Shown here in pieces: positions 44,662 through 53,084 of a stretch of 64,000 bases of DNA. The notes beneath the pieces are model-generated. The model was not told the origin of the DNA, did not search any database, and saw only the letters and a program-made list of their open reading frames with translations. The stretch is from contig CAYTZH010000014.1 in NCBI GenBank assembly GCA_964442285.1, forward strand, positions 1 through 64,000. Direction: 5' to 3'. Position numbers and translations under genes: made by a program. Numbering within the stretch: position 1 is the first letter of the stretch; every line of letters begins with the position of its first letter. The DNA comes from CAYTZH01 sp964442285. Lineage in GTDB: Bacteria > Myxococcota_A > UBA9160 > JAFDET01.

Positions 44662-45906
44662 TCAGGCTTGGCGGCCGGCCTGCTTGCGCTCGTACAGGGC
44701 CTTGCGGAGGTTCGGACTCGTCACCCCTTCGGGGATCTCCTCCAGGGGCCTGGCGATCTCGGCCGGCATCACGCCCGCCTTCGCCGCATGCCCGCGCAGC
44801 TTCTCGAGATCGAACCGGTAGAGCCGGGCCGCGTTCTCCCCGAGCATCATCCGGACCTCCGCCTCCGGGAGGTCGCAGAAGGCGAGCTGCATGGCCTGCC
44901 GCGAATAGGGGAAACAGCCCTCGTAGTGGGGGTAGTCGCTGCCCCAGAGGATCCGCTCGATCCCGACCTCGTGGCGGCCGTCGATCTCCCGCTTGCCCGG
45001 GAAGCTCGCGCCGAAGTAGCAGTTGCGCTTGGCGTAGAAGCTGGGCGGCTGCTTCAGGCTGTCGACCTGGGAGTAGTCCATCTCGCCCATCATGCCGGCC
45101 TGGATCCCCATGTGGATGCCGTCCATCCGCTCGAGCAGCGCCGGGACCCAGGCGCAGCCCGCCTCGGTGAGGATGAACTCGAGGTCGGGGAAGCGCTCGA
45201 ACACGCCGCCCCAGATGAGCTGCGTGAAGCCGCGCTGGGAGAAGAACGGCACCTCCATGATCCAGAAGGGATGGGCGGCCGGGTACGGCCCGTAGTCGGG
45301 GGAGCCCGCCCCGGAGTGGGTGTTCATCACCAGGTCGCAGTCCTGGATGACGGCCCACAGGCGGTCGTACTCGGGTGCGTAGAGCGGCTTGAGGTGCTTC
45401 ATGTCGTCGGGCGGGATGGGCAGGAGCACGCCGCCCCGGAGTCCCGCCTCGGCGATCCACTTCACGTCCTCGATGGCGTCGTCGATGTCGTTGAGGTGGA
45501 TGAGCCCGATGCCCGCGCGCCGCTCCGGTGCCTCGTCGCACCAGTCCTTGAGCCAGCGGTTGTGGGCGCGGATGCCCGCCAGCCAGTGCTCGTAGTCCTT
45601 GGGCTCCGGCGGTCGGGAGACGTGGAAGGCCTTCGGATAGAACGGGGGCACCGTGTTCGGGAAGACCACCTCGCCCACGATGCCGTCGGCCTCGAGGTCG
45701 CCGAAGCGGACCGCGTTGTCCCAGTTCTTGGTCTTCTTGCCCCCGATGTGTTTCTTCGACGGGTTCCGGTACTGCCCGCGCCAGTCGTCGAAGTCCGGCC
45801 GGTACTTCGGGTCGAGGTAGTCTTTGTAGGCGTCGATGGCCGCGCCGGCGTGGGTGTCGGCCGTGATGACCACGTAGGGCTCGTCGCTGTAGGTCTCCGC
45901 GCTCAT
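44662..45906 (-). CDS. Amidohydrolase_2 family metal-dependent hydrolase
   Basis: 414 residues of the ACMSD/TIM-barrel amidohydrolase type. Metal-site elements are ITADTHAGAA near the start (a D-x-H variant), MNTHSG at about 215, FILTEAGCAWVPAL and ILWGSDYPHYEGCFPY (the Asp motif) near 330. These proteins hydrolyse or decarboxylate aromatic or other ring compounds; here the substrate is unknown. GGAGGAGCCC precedes the ATG. A near-perfect palindrome lies 29 bases upstream, overlapping a possible TAGAAT -10 box, so repression by a TetR-type protein is likely. Confidence 0.9.
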   Translation of the reverse strand: MSAETYSDEPYVVITADTHAGAAIDAYKDYLDPKYRPDFDDWRGQYRNPSKKHIGGKKTKNWDNAVRFGDLEADGIVGEVVFPNTVPPFYPKAFHVSRPPEPKDYEHWLAGIRAHNRWLKDWCDEAPERRAGIGLIHLNDIDDAIEDVKWIAEAGLRGGVLLPIPPDDMKHLKPLYAPEYDRLWAVIQDCDLVMNTHSGAGSPDYGPYPAAHPFWIMEVPFFSQRGFTQLIWGGVFERFPDLEFILTEAGCAWVPALLERMDGIHMGIQAGMMGEMDYSQVDSLKQPPSFYAKRNCYFGASFPGKREIDGRHEVGIERILWGSDYPHYEGCFPYSRQAMQLAFCDLPEAEVRMMLGENAARLYRFDLEKLRGHAAKAGVMPAEIARPLEEIPEGVTSPNLRKALYERKQAGRQA

Positions 45907-45935
45907 GGGCTCCTCCGATCTCGCGTCGGCCCCCA

Positions 45936-45955
45936 AAGTAGAACGCATTCTACTT
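45936..45955. promoter_or_regulatory. TetR-type palindromic operator
   Basis: AAGTAGAACGCATTCTACTT: arms of eight bases pair exactly, and it reads as GTAGAAC-NN-GTTCTAC with one changed base. It sits just before the amidohydrolase start and overlaps TAGAAT on the minus strand. Form and core resemble sites bound by KstR-like TetR repressors (TNNAACNNGTTNNA). A second copy occurs upstream of the enoyl-CoA hydratase. Confidence 0.7.
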
Positions 45956-46142
45956 CGGCGCCGCCAGGGTCCCGGGCTCGTGGGCCCCAAGGGGAGCTGA
46001 CGCCCAGCCGACCCCTTCTTCTCGAACGCGACGAGTCTCGAAGGCTCGTGGGCAGAACGTCACGGAAGCGTCGACGCCCCGCGCTCGATCCTTGCGCAGA
46101 ATCCGCCCGCAACCCTTCGACCCAACCCAAGGAGAAACGACT

Positions 46143-48023
46143 GTGGCAAAGATCGGGCTCTCCCTCGTTCCGAGCACGGCCTCCCGCGCGGCGGCCTGCC
46201 TGATGCTCGGCGCGCTGATGGCCGCGCCGCCGGTCGCCGGCGCCGACGGCGACGACGACTTCCTGCGCCTCACCATCCTGCACAACAACGACATCGAGTC
46301 GGCGCTGGTCCCCACCGAGATCGACGGCAAGAGTTTCGGGGGCGCCGGCCTCTTCACGACCTACGTGCGCTTCGAGAAGCTGATCGCCCGCATCCTCACC
46401 GACGGCTCGCTCCTGCTGAGCTCGGGCGACAACTTCATCCCCAGCCCGGCGCTCGACGCCTCCATCGACCAGGGACAGATCCCCCTGTTCGACTCGATCT
46501 TCCTCGACGCCGTGGGCTACGACGCCCTGGCCCTCGGCAACCACGAGTTCGACCTCGGGACCGACGTGCTGGCCGACTTCATCGGCAACGGCTTCGGCAC
46601 GGCGAACCCGGCCCCGCCCTTCCTCTCGGCGAACCTCGACTTCCAGAACGTGCCCCCGCTCCAGGCGCTCGCCAACGCCGGGCGGATCGCCGCCTCGACG
46701 GTGGTGACGGTCAAGGGCCAGAAGGTGGGCATCGTGGGCGCCACCACGGAGACGATCGCCACCATCAGCTCGCCGGGCGACACGATCATCAACGCGGTGC
46801 AGCCGGCGGTGCAGGCCGAGATCGACGCTCTGGAGGCCTCGGGCGTGAAGATCATCGTCCTGATCAGCCATCTCCAGGACGTGAACTCCGACCTCGCCCT
46901 CCTCGCCCAGCTGGACGGGGTGGACGTGGCCATCGCCGGCGGCGGCGACGAGCTGCTGGCGAACCCGGGTGACAGGCTCTTCCCGGGCGACGTGCCGGCC
47001 TTCCCCTACCCGATCCTCGGCACCCGCGCGGACGGCACCCAGGTGCCGGTGGTGACCACCTCGGGCAACCTCCGCTACCTGGGCCGCCTGGTGGTCTGGT
47101 TCGACGACGGCGAGCTCGTCTTCGTAAGCCCGCGCTCGGGCCCGGTGCTGATCCGGGAGCGGCGCTTCCTGAAGGCCGATCCGACCGTGGTCGCCAACGT
47201 CGAGGAGCCGGTGGCGGCCTTCATCGCCACCCTGGGCGAGATCATCGGCACCACCGAGGTGGCCCTCGACGGCCGCCGCGCCGACGACGGCCGGTTCGGC
47301 GGCTCGCCGATCCGCTCCCAGGAGACCGCTCTGGGCAGCCTGCTGGCCGACGCCCTCAAGGCCGACGCCGAGGCCGCCCTGGGCGAGAGCGGGTTCGTGG
47401 CGCTCCAGAACGGCGGCGGCATCCGCAACAACGACAACCCGGCCACGGCGATCATCGGGCCCGGGACCATCACGGCGGCCGACACGGGCGCGATCGCGCC
47501 CTTCGGCAACGCCGTGGTGGTGGTCACCCTCACCCACCAGCAGCTGGTGGACCTGGTCGAGTACGGCATCGACGAGGGTCGGGGCGGAGGCCGCTACCCC
47601 CACGTGGCCGGCATGCGCGTGGAGTACGACGACGCCCTGGCCAGCAACGGCGCCGACGACCCGCTCGTGATCCGGGACCTCACCCTGGACGACGGCACCC
47701 AGGTGGTGGTCGGCGGCTCGCTCCCCACGCCGGGCGCGACGGTCAAGATGGCCACCATCAACTTCCTGGCCGACGAGCGCACCGACAGCGGTCTGGGCGG
47801 GGACGGCTATCCGTTCCCGAACATGACCGCCGGTGACATGGTGGACGATGCCTGCGGCACGCCCACCCGGCCGGACTGCGTGGTGGTGGGCACCGACTAC
47901 AAGGTGGCGCTGGAGAACTTCATCCGCGCCCAGCCCAACGCCAACGTCAGTCTGGTGGACTACCCGGAGGTCCCGCGGCCGCAGCCGCTCGGGACCGGCG
48001 ACCGCATGGTCCCGGTGCCCTAG
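46143..48023 (+). CDS. Secreted bifunctional metallophosphatase/5'-nucleotidase
   Basis: 626 residues. It hydrolyses nucleotides or phosphoesters outside the cytoplasm. The signal peptide is at about 1-35 (ACLMLGALMAAPPVAGA). Metal sites of the calcineurin-like domain: LTILHNNDIES (D50, with E52 where most members have His), LLSSGDNF, ALGNHEFD, LISHLQD. The C-terminal 5'-nucleotidase domain holds ALQNGGGIRNN and AIAPFGNAVVVVTLT. GTG 46143 has AAGGAG upstream. A strong terminator hairpin follows. Substrate preference cannot be read from the sequence. Confidence 0.93.
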   Translation: MAKIGLSLVPSTASRAAACLMLGALMAAPPVAGADGDDDFLRLTILHNNDIESALVPTEIDGKSFGGAGLFTTYVRFEKLIARILTDGSLLLSSGDNFIPSPALDASIDQGQIPLFDSIFLDAVGYDALALGNHEFDLGTDVLADFIGNGFGTANPAPPFLSANLDFQNVPPLQALANAGRIAASTVVTVKGQKVGIVGATTETIATISSPGDTIINAVQPAVQAEIDALEASGVKIIVLISHLQDVNSDLALLAQLDGVDVAIAGGGDELLANPGDRLFPGDVPAFPYPILGTRADGTQVPVVTTSGNLRYLGRLVVWFDDGELVFVSPRSGPVLIRERRFLKADPTVVANVEEPVAAFIATLGEIIGTTEVALDGRRADDGRFGGSPIRSQETALGSLLADALKADAEAALGESGFVALQNGGGIRNNDNPATAIIGPGTITAADTGAIAPFGNAVVVVTLTHQQLVDLVEYGIDEGRGGGRYPHVAGMRVEYDDALASNGADDPLVIRDLTLDDGTQVVVGGSLPTPGATVKMATINFLADERTDSGLGGDGYPFPNMTAGDMVDDACGTPTRPDCVVVGTDYKVALENFIRAQPNANVSLVDYPEVPRPQPLGTGDRMVPVP

Positions 48024-48043
48024 GCACTCCGGCGATCCGTCCC

Positions 48044-48078
48044 GGGCGGCCCCGGTCCTTCCCGGACCGGGGCCGCCC
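48044..48078 (+). terminator. Strong hairpin terminator
   Basis: A perfect 15-bp stem, gggcggccccggtcc (48044-48058) with ggaccggggccgccc (48064-48078), loop ttccc, starting 20 bases after the 5'-nucleotidase stop. It lacks a T tract but is the most stable hairpin in the window. Confidence 0.8.
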
Positions 48079-48284
48079 CACGTTCGGGGGGCGGAGCCGC
48101 CCCCGGCGGGACCCGGACGAGTCCAGGGCCGCTTTCTTGACCGTTTCGCAACGGAATCCACACACACCGGTGGTACCTACCGGCCAGCGACGTCCTCCAC
48201 GAAATCGCTTCGAGTGCCCCCCGAACCCACTTCGGCCCACCGGCAGCGGCCCCGCGACCGCGGACCGGGGATCCGAGGCGAGAC
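48079..48284. other. Upstream region of the psd operon
   Basis: The segment holds a symmetric ccgtt-tcgc-aacgg (48141-48154) just after TTGACC (about 48137) and a second symmetric stretch ccggt...accgg (48167-48183). These could be promoter and operator parts for the operon that starts at 48285, but no -10 box could be placed. No gene was found. Confidence 0.35.
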
Positions 48285-49313
48285 GTGCAGCACCAGTACG
48301 TGGAACGCGACGGCCGGAACCTCGTCACCGAAGAGCTCTTCGGGGACTGGGCCGTCGGCTTCCTGTACTCCACCCTGCGCGAGCGCGCGGACTTCCTCTT
48401 CCGCACCCTCACCTCGGCACGCGCCTCCCGGGCCCTCGCCTTCTTCAACTACGACTGGAGCTTCACCGCCAGACTGCTCGGAAACCGGCGCTTTCTCGAG
48501 CGCTGCGGCGTGGCGCTCGAGGAGTGCCTCGACCCGCCGGAGACATTCACCACCCCGCGCTCGGTGTTCGAGCGACGCATCCGCTTCTGGGACTGCCGTC
48601 CCATGCCGGAGGACCCGCGCTGGGCGGTCTCGCCGGCGGACGCCCGAGCGGTGGTCGGGGGCCTGCAGGCCGGCTCGCCCCTGCATCTCAAGGGCAAGTT
48701 CTTCGAGTACGACGAGCTGCTGGGCCCGGAGAAGGGACGCTGGCTCGACACCTTCCGCGACGGCGACGCCGCCATCTTCCGGCTCACGCCCGACCGCTAC
48801 CACTACAGCCACAGCCCGGTCTCCGGCCGGGTGCTCGACTTCTACGCGCTCGACGGCGCCCACCATGCCTGCAGCCCTCGGGCCGTGGTCGAGGTGGTGA
48901 CGCCGCACTCGAAGAACCGCCGCGTGGTCACCGTGATCGACAGCGACGTTCCGGGCGGCACGGGCGTCGGGGTCGTCGCCATGATCGAGGTGGTGGCGCT
49001 GATGGTGGGTGAGGTGGTGCAGTGCGCGAGCACGCACCGCTACGACGACCCGCGACCCATCGCGCCCGGCCACTTCCTCGAGCGCGGGCAGCCCAAGAGC
49101 CTCTTCCGTCCCGGCAGCAGCACCGACGTGGTGCTGTTCCAGCGAGGCCGCGTGCGCTTTGCCGACGACCTGGTGGCCAACCGGGCCCGGGACGACGCCG
49201 AGAGCCTCTTCTCCCGCGCCTTCCGGCAGCCGCTGGTGGAGACCGATGTCCGCGTGCGATCGCCCCTGGCGGTGCGCCGCGATCTGGAGGAGTTCCCGAG
49301 ATGCTCGACCTGA
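48285..49313 (+). CDS. psd: Phosphatidylserine decarboxylase family protein
   Basis: 342 residues. Phosphatidylserine decarboxylases make phosphatidylethanolamine and cut themselves to create a pyruvoyl cofactor. The self-cleavage site is G277-S278-S279 in FRPGSSTDVVLF; the catalytic His region is RYHYSHSPVSGRV (H176). The N-terminal about 130 residues contain a long extra part (FGDWAVGFLYSTLRERADFLF), as in longer Psd subtypes. GTG start with GAGGCGAG upstream. It overlaps the Lgt-like gene by 13 bases, heading a three-gene operon for probable phospholipid modification. Confidence 0.9.
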   Translation: MQHQYVERDGRNLVTEELFGDWAVGFLYSTLRERADFLFRTLTSARASRALAFFNYDWSFTARLLGNRRFLERCGVALEECLDPPETFTTPRSVFERRIRFWDCRPMPEDPRWAVSPADARAVVGGLQAGSPLHLKGKFFEYDELLGPEKGRWLDTFRDGDAAIFRLTPDRYHYSHSPVSGRVLDFYALDGAHHACSPRAVVEVVTPHSKNRRVVTVIDSDVPGGTGVGVVAMIEVVALMVGEVVQCASTHRYDDPRPIAPGHFLERGQPKSLFRPGSSTDVVLFQRGRVRFADDLVANRARDDAESLFSRAFRQPLVETDVRVRSPLAVRRDLEEFPRCST

Positions 49314-50344
49314 TCTTCGTGCTGACGCTGGCCCTGGTGCTGGCGAGCGCCCTGGGCTGGGGCGTCGCGCGCCTGCACCACGAGCACTGGCAGATCATGG
49401 CCACGATCCCCCGCGCCAAGGCCGAGGACGGCTCCTGGCGGGGCGCCAACATCACCTGGTACGGGGCCATCACGGCCAGCGCCTGCCTGCTGGGCGCCGC
49501 GCTCTTCCTCCTGCTCACCGCCGCCCTGGGCGTCCCCCTCGGACACACCGCGGCCCTGCTCGCCGGCATCGCGCTCTTCTGCCTGCCGGCGGCGAAGTTC
49601 CTCGCCCAGTACATCGAAGGCGTGCCCAACGCCTTCTCCGTGGCGGCCGCCACCTCGGTCGGGGTGCTCGTGGCGCCGCTGGCGATGCTCGTGCTCAACC
49701 TCATCTGGCACGAGACGCCCCTCCCTCTGCTGGGCACCCTGGCCGCCCTCTCGGTCGCCTACGTCTACGGGGAGGCCCTGGGCCGCCTGGCGTGCATCAG
49801 CTTCGGCTGCTGCTGGGGCAAGCCCGTGAGCGCGCTGGGGCCCCTCGAGCGGCGGCTCTTCGGTCGCTTCGCCATGACCTTCCACGGCAGCTGCAAGAAG
49901 ATCGCCTACGTGTCCGGGCTGGAGGGCATCGCCGTGGTGCCGATCCAGGCCATCACGTCGGTCGTCTACCTCGCCCTGGGCTCGGCCGCGATGCTCTCCC
50001 TCCTGCGCGGCCACCCGGGCGTGGCCCTGTTCGTCGGGCTCGGGCTCTCGCAGCTCTGGAGGGCGTACTCGGAGACCCTGCGCGCCGACGACCGCTCCGG
50101 CCGCCGCTTCACGCCCTACCAGCTGCTGGCGCTCGGCATGGCGGGCTTCGCAGCGCTGCTGGCGTTGCTGCTCCCGGCCGCGCCCTCGGTCGCCGTCCGG
50201 CTCGAAGAGGGGCTGCGCACCCTGTGGCAGCCTGGCGTCATCCTGACACTCCAGATCGCGTGGTTCGGCGTGTTCCTGTATACGGGTTGGAGTGGGGTCA
50301 CGGGAAGCAGCCTGTCCTTCCACGTCCGCCGGGACCGCGTCTAG
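49301..50344 (+). CDS. Lgt-like membrane transferase (prolipoprotein diacylglyceryl transferase family)
   Basis: 347 residues with about seven spans. It matches Lgt at ANITWYGAITASACLLGA and at GEALGRLACISFGCCWGKPV, and its last third has LSQLWRAYSETLRADDR, like the second conserved Arg region. The Lgt segment with the essential His (SFHGG type) is absent; the matching place reads VPNAFSVAAATSVG. So it is probably a paralog that moves a lipid group between other acceptors rather than the housekeeping Lgt. GGAGGAG precedes the ATG. It overlaps both neighbours, psd and the monooxygenase. Confidence 0.8.
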   Translation: MLDLIFVLTLALVLASALGWGVARLHHEHWQIMATIPRAKAEDGSWRGANITWYGAITASACLLGAALFLLLTAALGVPLGHTAALLAGIALFCLPAAKFLAQYIEGVPNAFSVAAATSVGVLVAPLAMLVLNLIWHETPLPLLGTLAALSVAYVYGEALGRLACISFGCCWGKPVSALGPLERRLFGRFAMTFHGSCKKIAYVSGLEGIAVVPIQAITSVVYLALGSAAMLSLLRGHPGVALFVGLGLSQLWRAYSETLRADDRSGRRFTPYQLLALGMAGFAALLALLLPAAPSVAVRLEEGLRTLWQPGVILTLQIAWFGVFLYTGWSGVTGSSLSFHVRRDRV

Positions 50345-51704
50345 CCAGGGCCTTGACGCCGACGTCGTCGTGGTGGGTGCCGGACTGGCCGGACTGGCCA
50401 CCGCGGCGTCCCTACGCGCCGCCGGCGTCTCCCGGGTGGCCGTGCTCGAGCGGGGCGCCGACGTGGCGGCCTTCTGGTCGGGCCACTACGACCGGCTCCA
50501 GCTCCACTCTCCCTGGCACGACCTTCCCCACGACGGCGGCCTGCGCAGGCGCTGGCGGGCCTTCCTGCGCCGGGACGAGCTGGTTGCCTACCTGCAGGCC
50601 TACGCCAAGCACCACGACCTCTACCCGCTGCTGAGCGTCGGCCAGGCGGTGGAGCGGGTGGCGCGCGAGGGCGACCGCTGGACCGTGGAGACCGCGACCC
50701 ACCGCTTCCGCGCGCCCTTCGTCGCCGTGGCGACCGGGGCCCAGCGCGTGCCCCACGTGCCCGAGATTCCCGGACGGGAGGTCTTCCGCGGGGAGGTCGT
50801 CCACAGCCGCGCCTACCGCAACGCCCACCCCTACCGGGGTCGGCGCGTGCTCGTGGTGGGGAGCGGCAACTCGGCCGCCGAGATCGCCTTGGAGCTGGCG
50901 GAGCGCGGCGCGGCCGCGGTCTCGCTCTGGGTCCGCGCGCCCCGACACTTCATCTCGCTGCGCGGCTTCAAGGCGCTGGCCCCCATCGCCCGCTGGGTGG
51001 GCTGGGACTTCAGCGAGCGCATGAAGCTGCGCTACCACGCCATCGACCGGAGCCAGCCCGCCTTCCGCCGGGCCCTGGAGCGGCGGGACCGGCTCTTCCG
51101 ACACCTGAGCCTGGATCTCGCGCGCTTCGGCATCCGCAAGCCCGCGGACGGTCCCATGGTGCAGATGTACACCCGGGGGCGCGTGCCGGTCTTCGACCAG
51201 GGCACCGTGCCGCTCATCCGCGCCGGCCGGATCCGGGTCGTCGACGGCAACGAGCGCCCGCTGGTCCGCTTCACGCCCGGGGGCCTGCAGCTCGGCGACC
51301 GCGAGGAGCGCTTCGATGCGGTGGTGTTGGCGACGGGCTTCCGCGCCGGTCTCCGCGAGTTCCTGTCGGATGCCGAGCGCCTGCTCGCCTTCGACGCAGG
51401 CCTGGGCGACCACCTGCCGCGCACGAACCTCCGCTGCCGGTCGAGCGTCGAGCCCGGCCTCTTCTTCCCGGGCTTCGACCTCACCCCCATCGGCGGCCTC
51501 AGCCTGGGTCTCTGGGGCTGGGAGGTGGGCCAGGAGATCGCCCGCCTCCTCCAGGCCACCCGGTCGCCCGGACCGGGTCTGCTGGAGGCATCGACGCCAC
51601 GGGCACTGCCGACGCCAGCGGCAGCTCAGAGCGGCGGGATGCCGAGCCGCTCGCCGTGCGCCGCCAGGTACTCGCGCACCGCCCGCTCGGTCTCGGCGTC
51701 GTAG
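50292..51704 (+). CDS. FAD-dependent NAD(P)H monooxygenase-like flavoprotein
   Basis: 470 residues. FAD loop VVVGAGLAGLATAASLRAAGV, NADPH loop VLVVGSGNSAAEIALELAE, and between them the FMO/BVMO fingerprint FRGEVVHSRAY (F-x-G-x3-H-S). This kind of enzyme oxygenates small or lipid substrates. Its GTG start lies 53 bases inside the end of the Lgt-like gene; downstream starts are not excluded. The last 79 bases overlap the convergent SnoaL-like gene and the C-terminal about 35 residues look unstructured. It is the third gene of the psd operon, which suggests a lipid or lipid-head substrate. Confidence 0.88.
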   Translation: MGSREAACPSTSAGTASSQGLDADVVVVGAGLAGLATAASLRAAGVSRVAVLERGADVAAFWSGHYDRLQLHSPWHDLPHDGGLRRRWRAFLRRDELVAYLQAYAKHHDLYPLLSVGQAVERVAREGDRWTVETATHRFRAPFVAVATGAQRVPHVPEIPGREVFRGEVVHSRAYRNAHPYRGRRVLVVGSGNSAAEIALELAERGAAAVSLWVRAPRHFISLRGFKALAPIARWVGWDFSERMKLRYHAIDRSQPAFRRALERRDRLFRHLSLDLARFGIRKPADGPMVQMYTRGRVPVFDQGTVPLIRAGRIRVVDGNERPLVRFTPGGLQLGDREERFDAVVLATGFRAGLREFLSDAERLLAFDAGLGDHLPRTNLRCRSSVEPGLFFPGFDLTPIGGLSLGLWGWEVGQEIARLLQATRSPGPGLLEASTPRALPTPAAAQSGGMPSRSPCAARYSRTARSVSAS

Positions 51705-52072
51705 GCGTCCGCCAGGTGGACGATCCGGTCGCCGTCGAAGCGGACCGTCTCCTCGAGCTCGAAGGCGAGCCCCGGCAGGCCGTCCGCGGTGTAGCGGGCC
51801 ACGCCCTTCACCCAGACCTCGTTGCCCTTCTCGACGGGGCCCTCGAGCAGCTCCACCGTGCGGCTGGCGAACCTTCGGTCGAAATCGTCGAGCACCCGCT
51901 TGAAGTAGGCGAGGATGGCAGCACGGCCCTCGAAGCGGCCGCCCAGGGGCGGGCCGATGGGGACCTCGTACACCGCCTCCTCGTGGAAGAACGGCTCGAC
52001 CAGGCTCCAGTCGTCGGTCTCGACGGCCTTCTCGAAGGCGGCGGCGTAGGCGGCGAATCGCGCGATGGACAT
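51626..52072 (-). CDS. SnoaL/NTF2-like domain protein
   Basis: 148 residues with the alpha+beta cone fold: FAAYAAAFEKAVETDDWSLVEPFFHEEAVYEVP at the start, GRFEGRAAILAYFKRVLDDF, and a beta sheet with WVKGVARYTADGLPGLAFELEETVRFDGDRIVHLADAYD. Such proteins are small hydrolases, isomerases or ligand carriers. No specific job can be assigned. It lies 50 bases downstream of the enoyl-CoA hydratase gene on the same strand, so they may share a transcript and a regulator. Confidence 0.9.
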   Translation of the reverse strand: MSIARFAAYAAAFEKAVETDDWSLVEPFFHEEAVYEVPIGPPLGGRFEGRAAILAYFKRVLDDFDRRFASRTVELLEGPVEKGNEVWVKGVARYTADGLPGLAFELEETVRFDGDRIVHLADAYDAETERAVREYLAAHGERLGIPPL

Positions 52073-52122
52073 GGGGCTCCTCCGGGCGCGCGCGGTGCGC
52101 CTACGCTAACAGCGATCGCGGG

Positions 52123-52926
52123 TCAGCGCCCCTGGAACGCCGGCTTGCGCTTCTCCAGGAACGCGCGCGGCCCCTCGGCAGCGTCCTCGGAGGCCATGAC
52201 CTGCATGCCGTGCCGCTGCTCGATGGCGAACGCCTCCTCCTCGGACAGGGTCTCGGTGGCGCGCAGGGTGGCGAGGATGCCCTTCACCGCCAGCGGCCCG
52301 TTGTCGGCGATGCGCCGGGCGATCTCGCGGGCCTTGGCCAGCGCCTGGCCGTCGGGCACGACGTGGTTCACGAGCCCGAGCGCGTGGGCGCGGCGCGCGG
52401 GCATGTCCTCGCCGGCGAGGAGCATCTCGGCCGCGATGGCGTACGGGATCTGGCGCCGCAGCCGCACCGCGGAGCCGGCCATGGGGAAGAGTCCGCGCTG
52501 GACCTCGGTCACGCCGAACATGGCGCTCTCGCCGGCGACGCGGATGTCGGTGCCCTGGAGCACCTCGGTCCCGCCCGCCCGGGCGAAGCCCTCGGCGGCG
52601 AGGATCACGGGCTTGGTGGGGCGGTAGGTCTTGAGCCAGCCCCCGTAGATCACCGCGGGCTCCTTCATCACCCGCTCCATGAACGGGTTCTCGGGAACGC
52701 CCTTGCGAAGGCGGCCGATCTCCGCGAGGTCCATGCCCGCGCAGAAGGTGTCGCCCCTGCCCGTGAGGATCGCGACCCGCAGCGCGTCGTCCTCGTCGAG
52801 CCGCACCCAGGCGTCGTACATCCGGCACATCATCTCGGAGTTGACGGCGTTCTTCTTCTCGGGCCGGTTCAGGGTGACGGTGAGGACGTGGCCGTCCTGC
52901 TCGACGAGAACGAGGGGCTCGGACAT
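52123..52926 (-). CDS. Enoyl-CoA hydratase/isomerase family protein
   Basis: 267 residues. It has the crotonase fold: RPEKKNAVNSEMM, ILTGRGDTFCAGMDLAEI (oxyanion-hole and CoA loop), and VILAAEGFARAGGTEVLQGTDIRVAG followed by FGVTEVQRGLFPMAGSAVRL (second catalytic region; Glu in TEVQRG). It probably works in fatty-acyl or steroid-like CoA degradation. ATG 52926 follows GGGAGATGCC. A TetR-type palindrome lies 36 bases upstream, very like the one before the amidohydrolase. Confidence 0.93.
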   Translation of the reverse strand: MSEPLVLVEQDGHVLTVTLNRPEKKNAVNSEMMCRMYDAWVRLDEDDALRVAILTGRGDTFCAGMDLAEIGRLRKGVPENPFMERVMKEPAVIYGGWLKTYRPTKPVILAAEGFARAGGTEVLQGTDIRVAGESAMFGVTEVQRGLFPMAGSAVRLRRQIPYAIAAEMLLAGEDMPARRAHALGLVNHVVPDGQALAKAREIARRIADNGPLAVKGILATLRATETLSEEEAFAIEQRHGMQVMASEDAAEGPRAFLEKRKPAFQGR

Positions 52927-52961
52927 GGCATCTCCCGGGTAGCGCAACAGGCGCCGTGCAT

Positions 52962-52981
52962 GGGTAGAACACGTTCCACCC
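52962..52981. promoter_or_regulatory. TetR-type palindromic operator, second copy
   Basis: GGGTAGAACACGTTCCACCC is a 9-2-9 inverted repeat with one mismatch. Its centre, TAGAACACGTTCCA, fits TNNAACNNGTTNNA exactly. The core is shared with the 45936-45955 site, so one repressor probably controls both genes. Confidence 0.65.
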
Positions 52982-53084
52982 GGGTGCAAAGCCCGGCGCA
53001 GCCCCGCGCGATCTGTCTGCGGGCCGTCCCCGCGAGCCCCCGCCGGGCTCTACACTTCCCGGGGCATCCGCCGATGGGAGAGAC

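Noticed and set aside
49301..50344. Housekeeping Lgt
   Set aside because: The conserved His-bearing segment of true Lgt is replaced and the gene is tied to psd and a monooxygenase; called Lgt-like instead.
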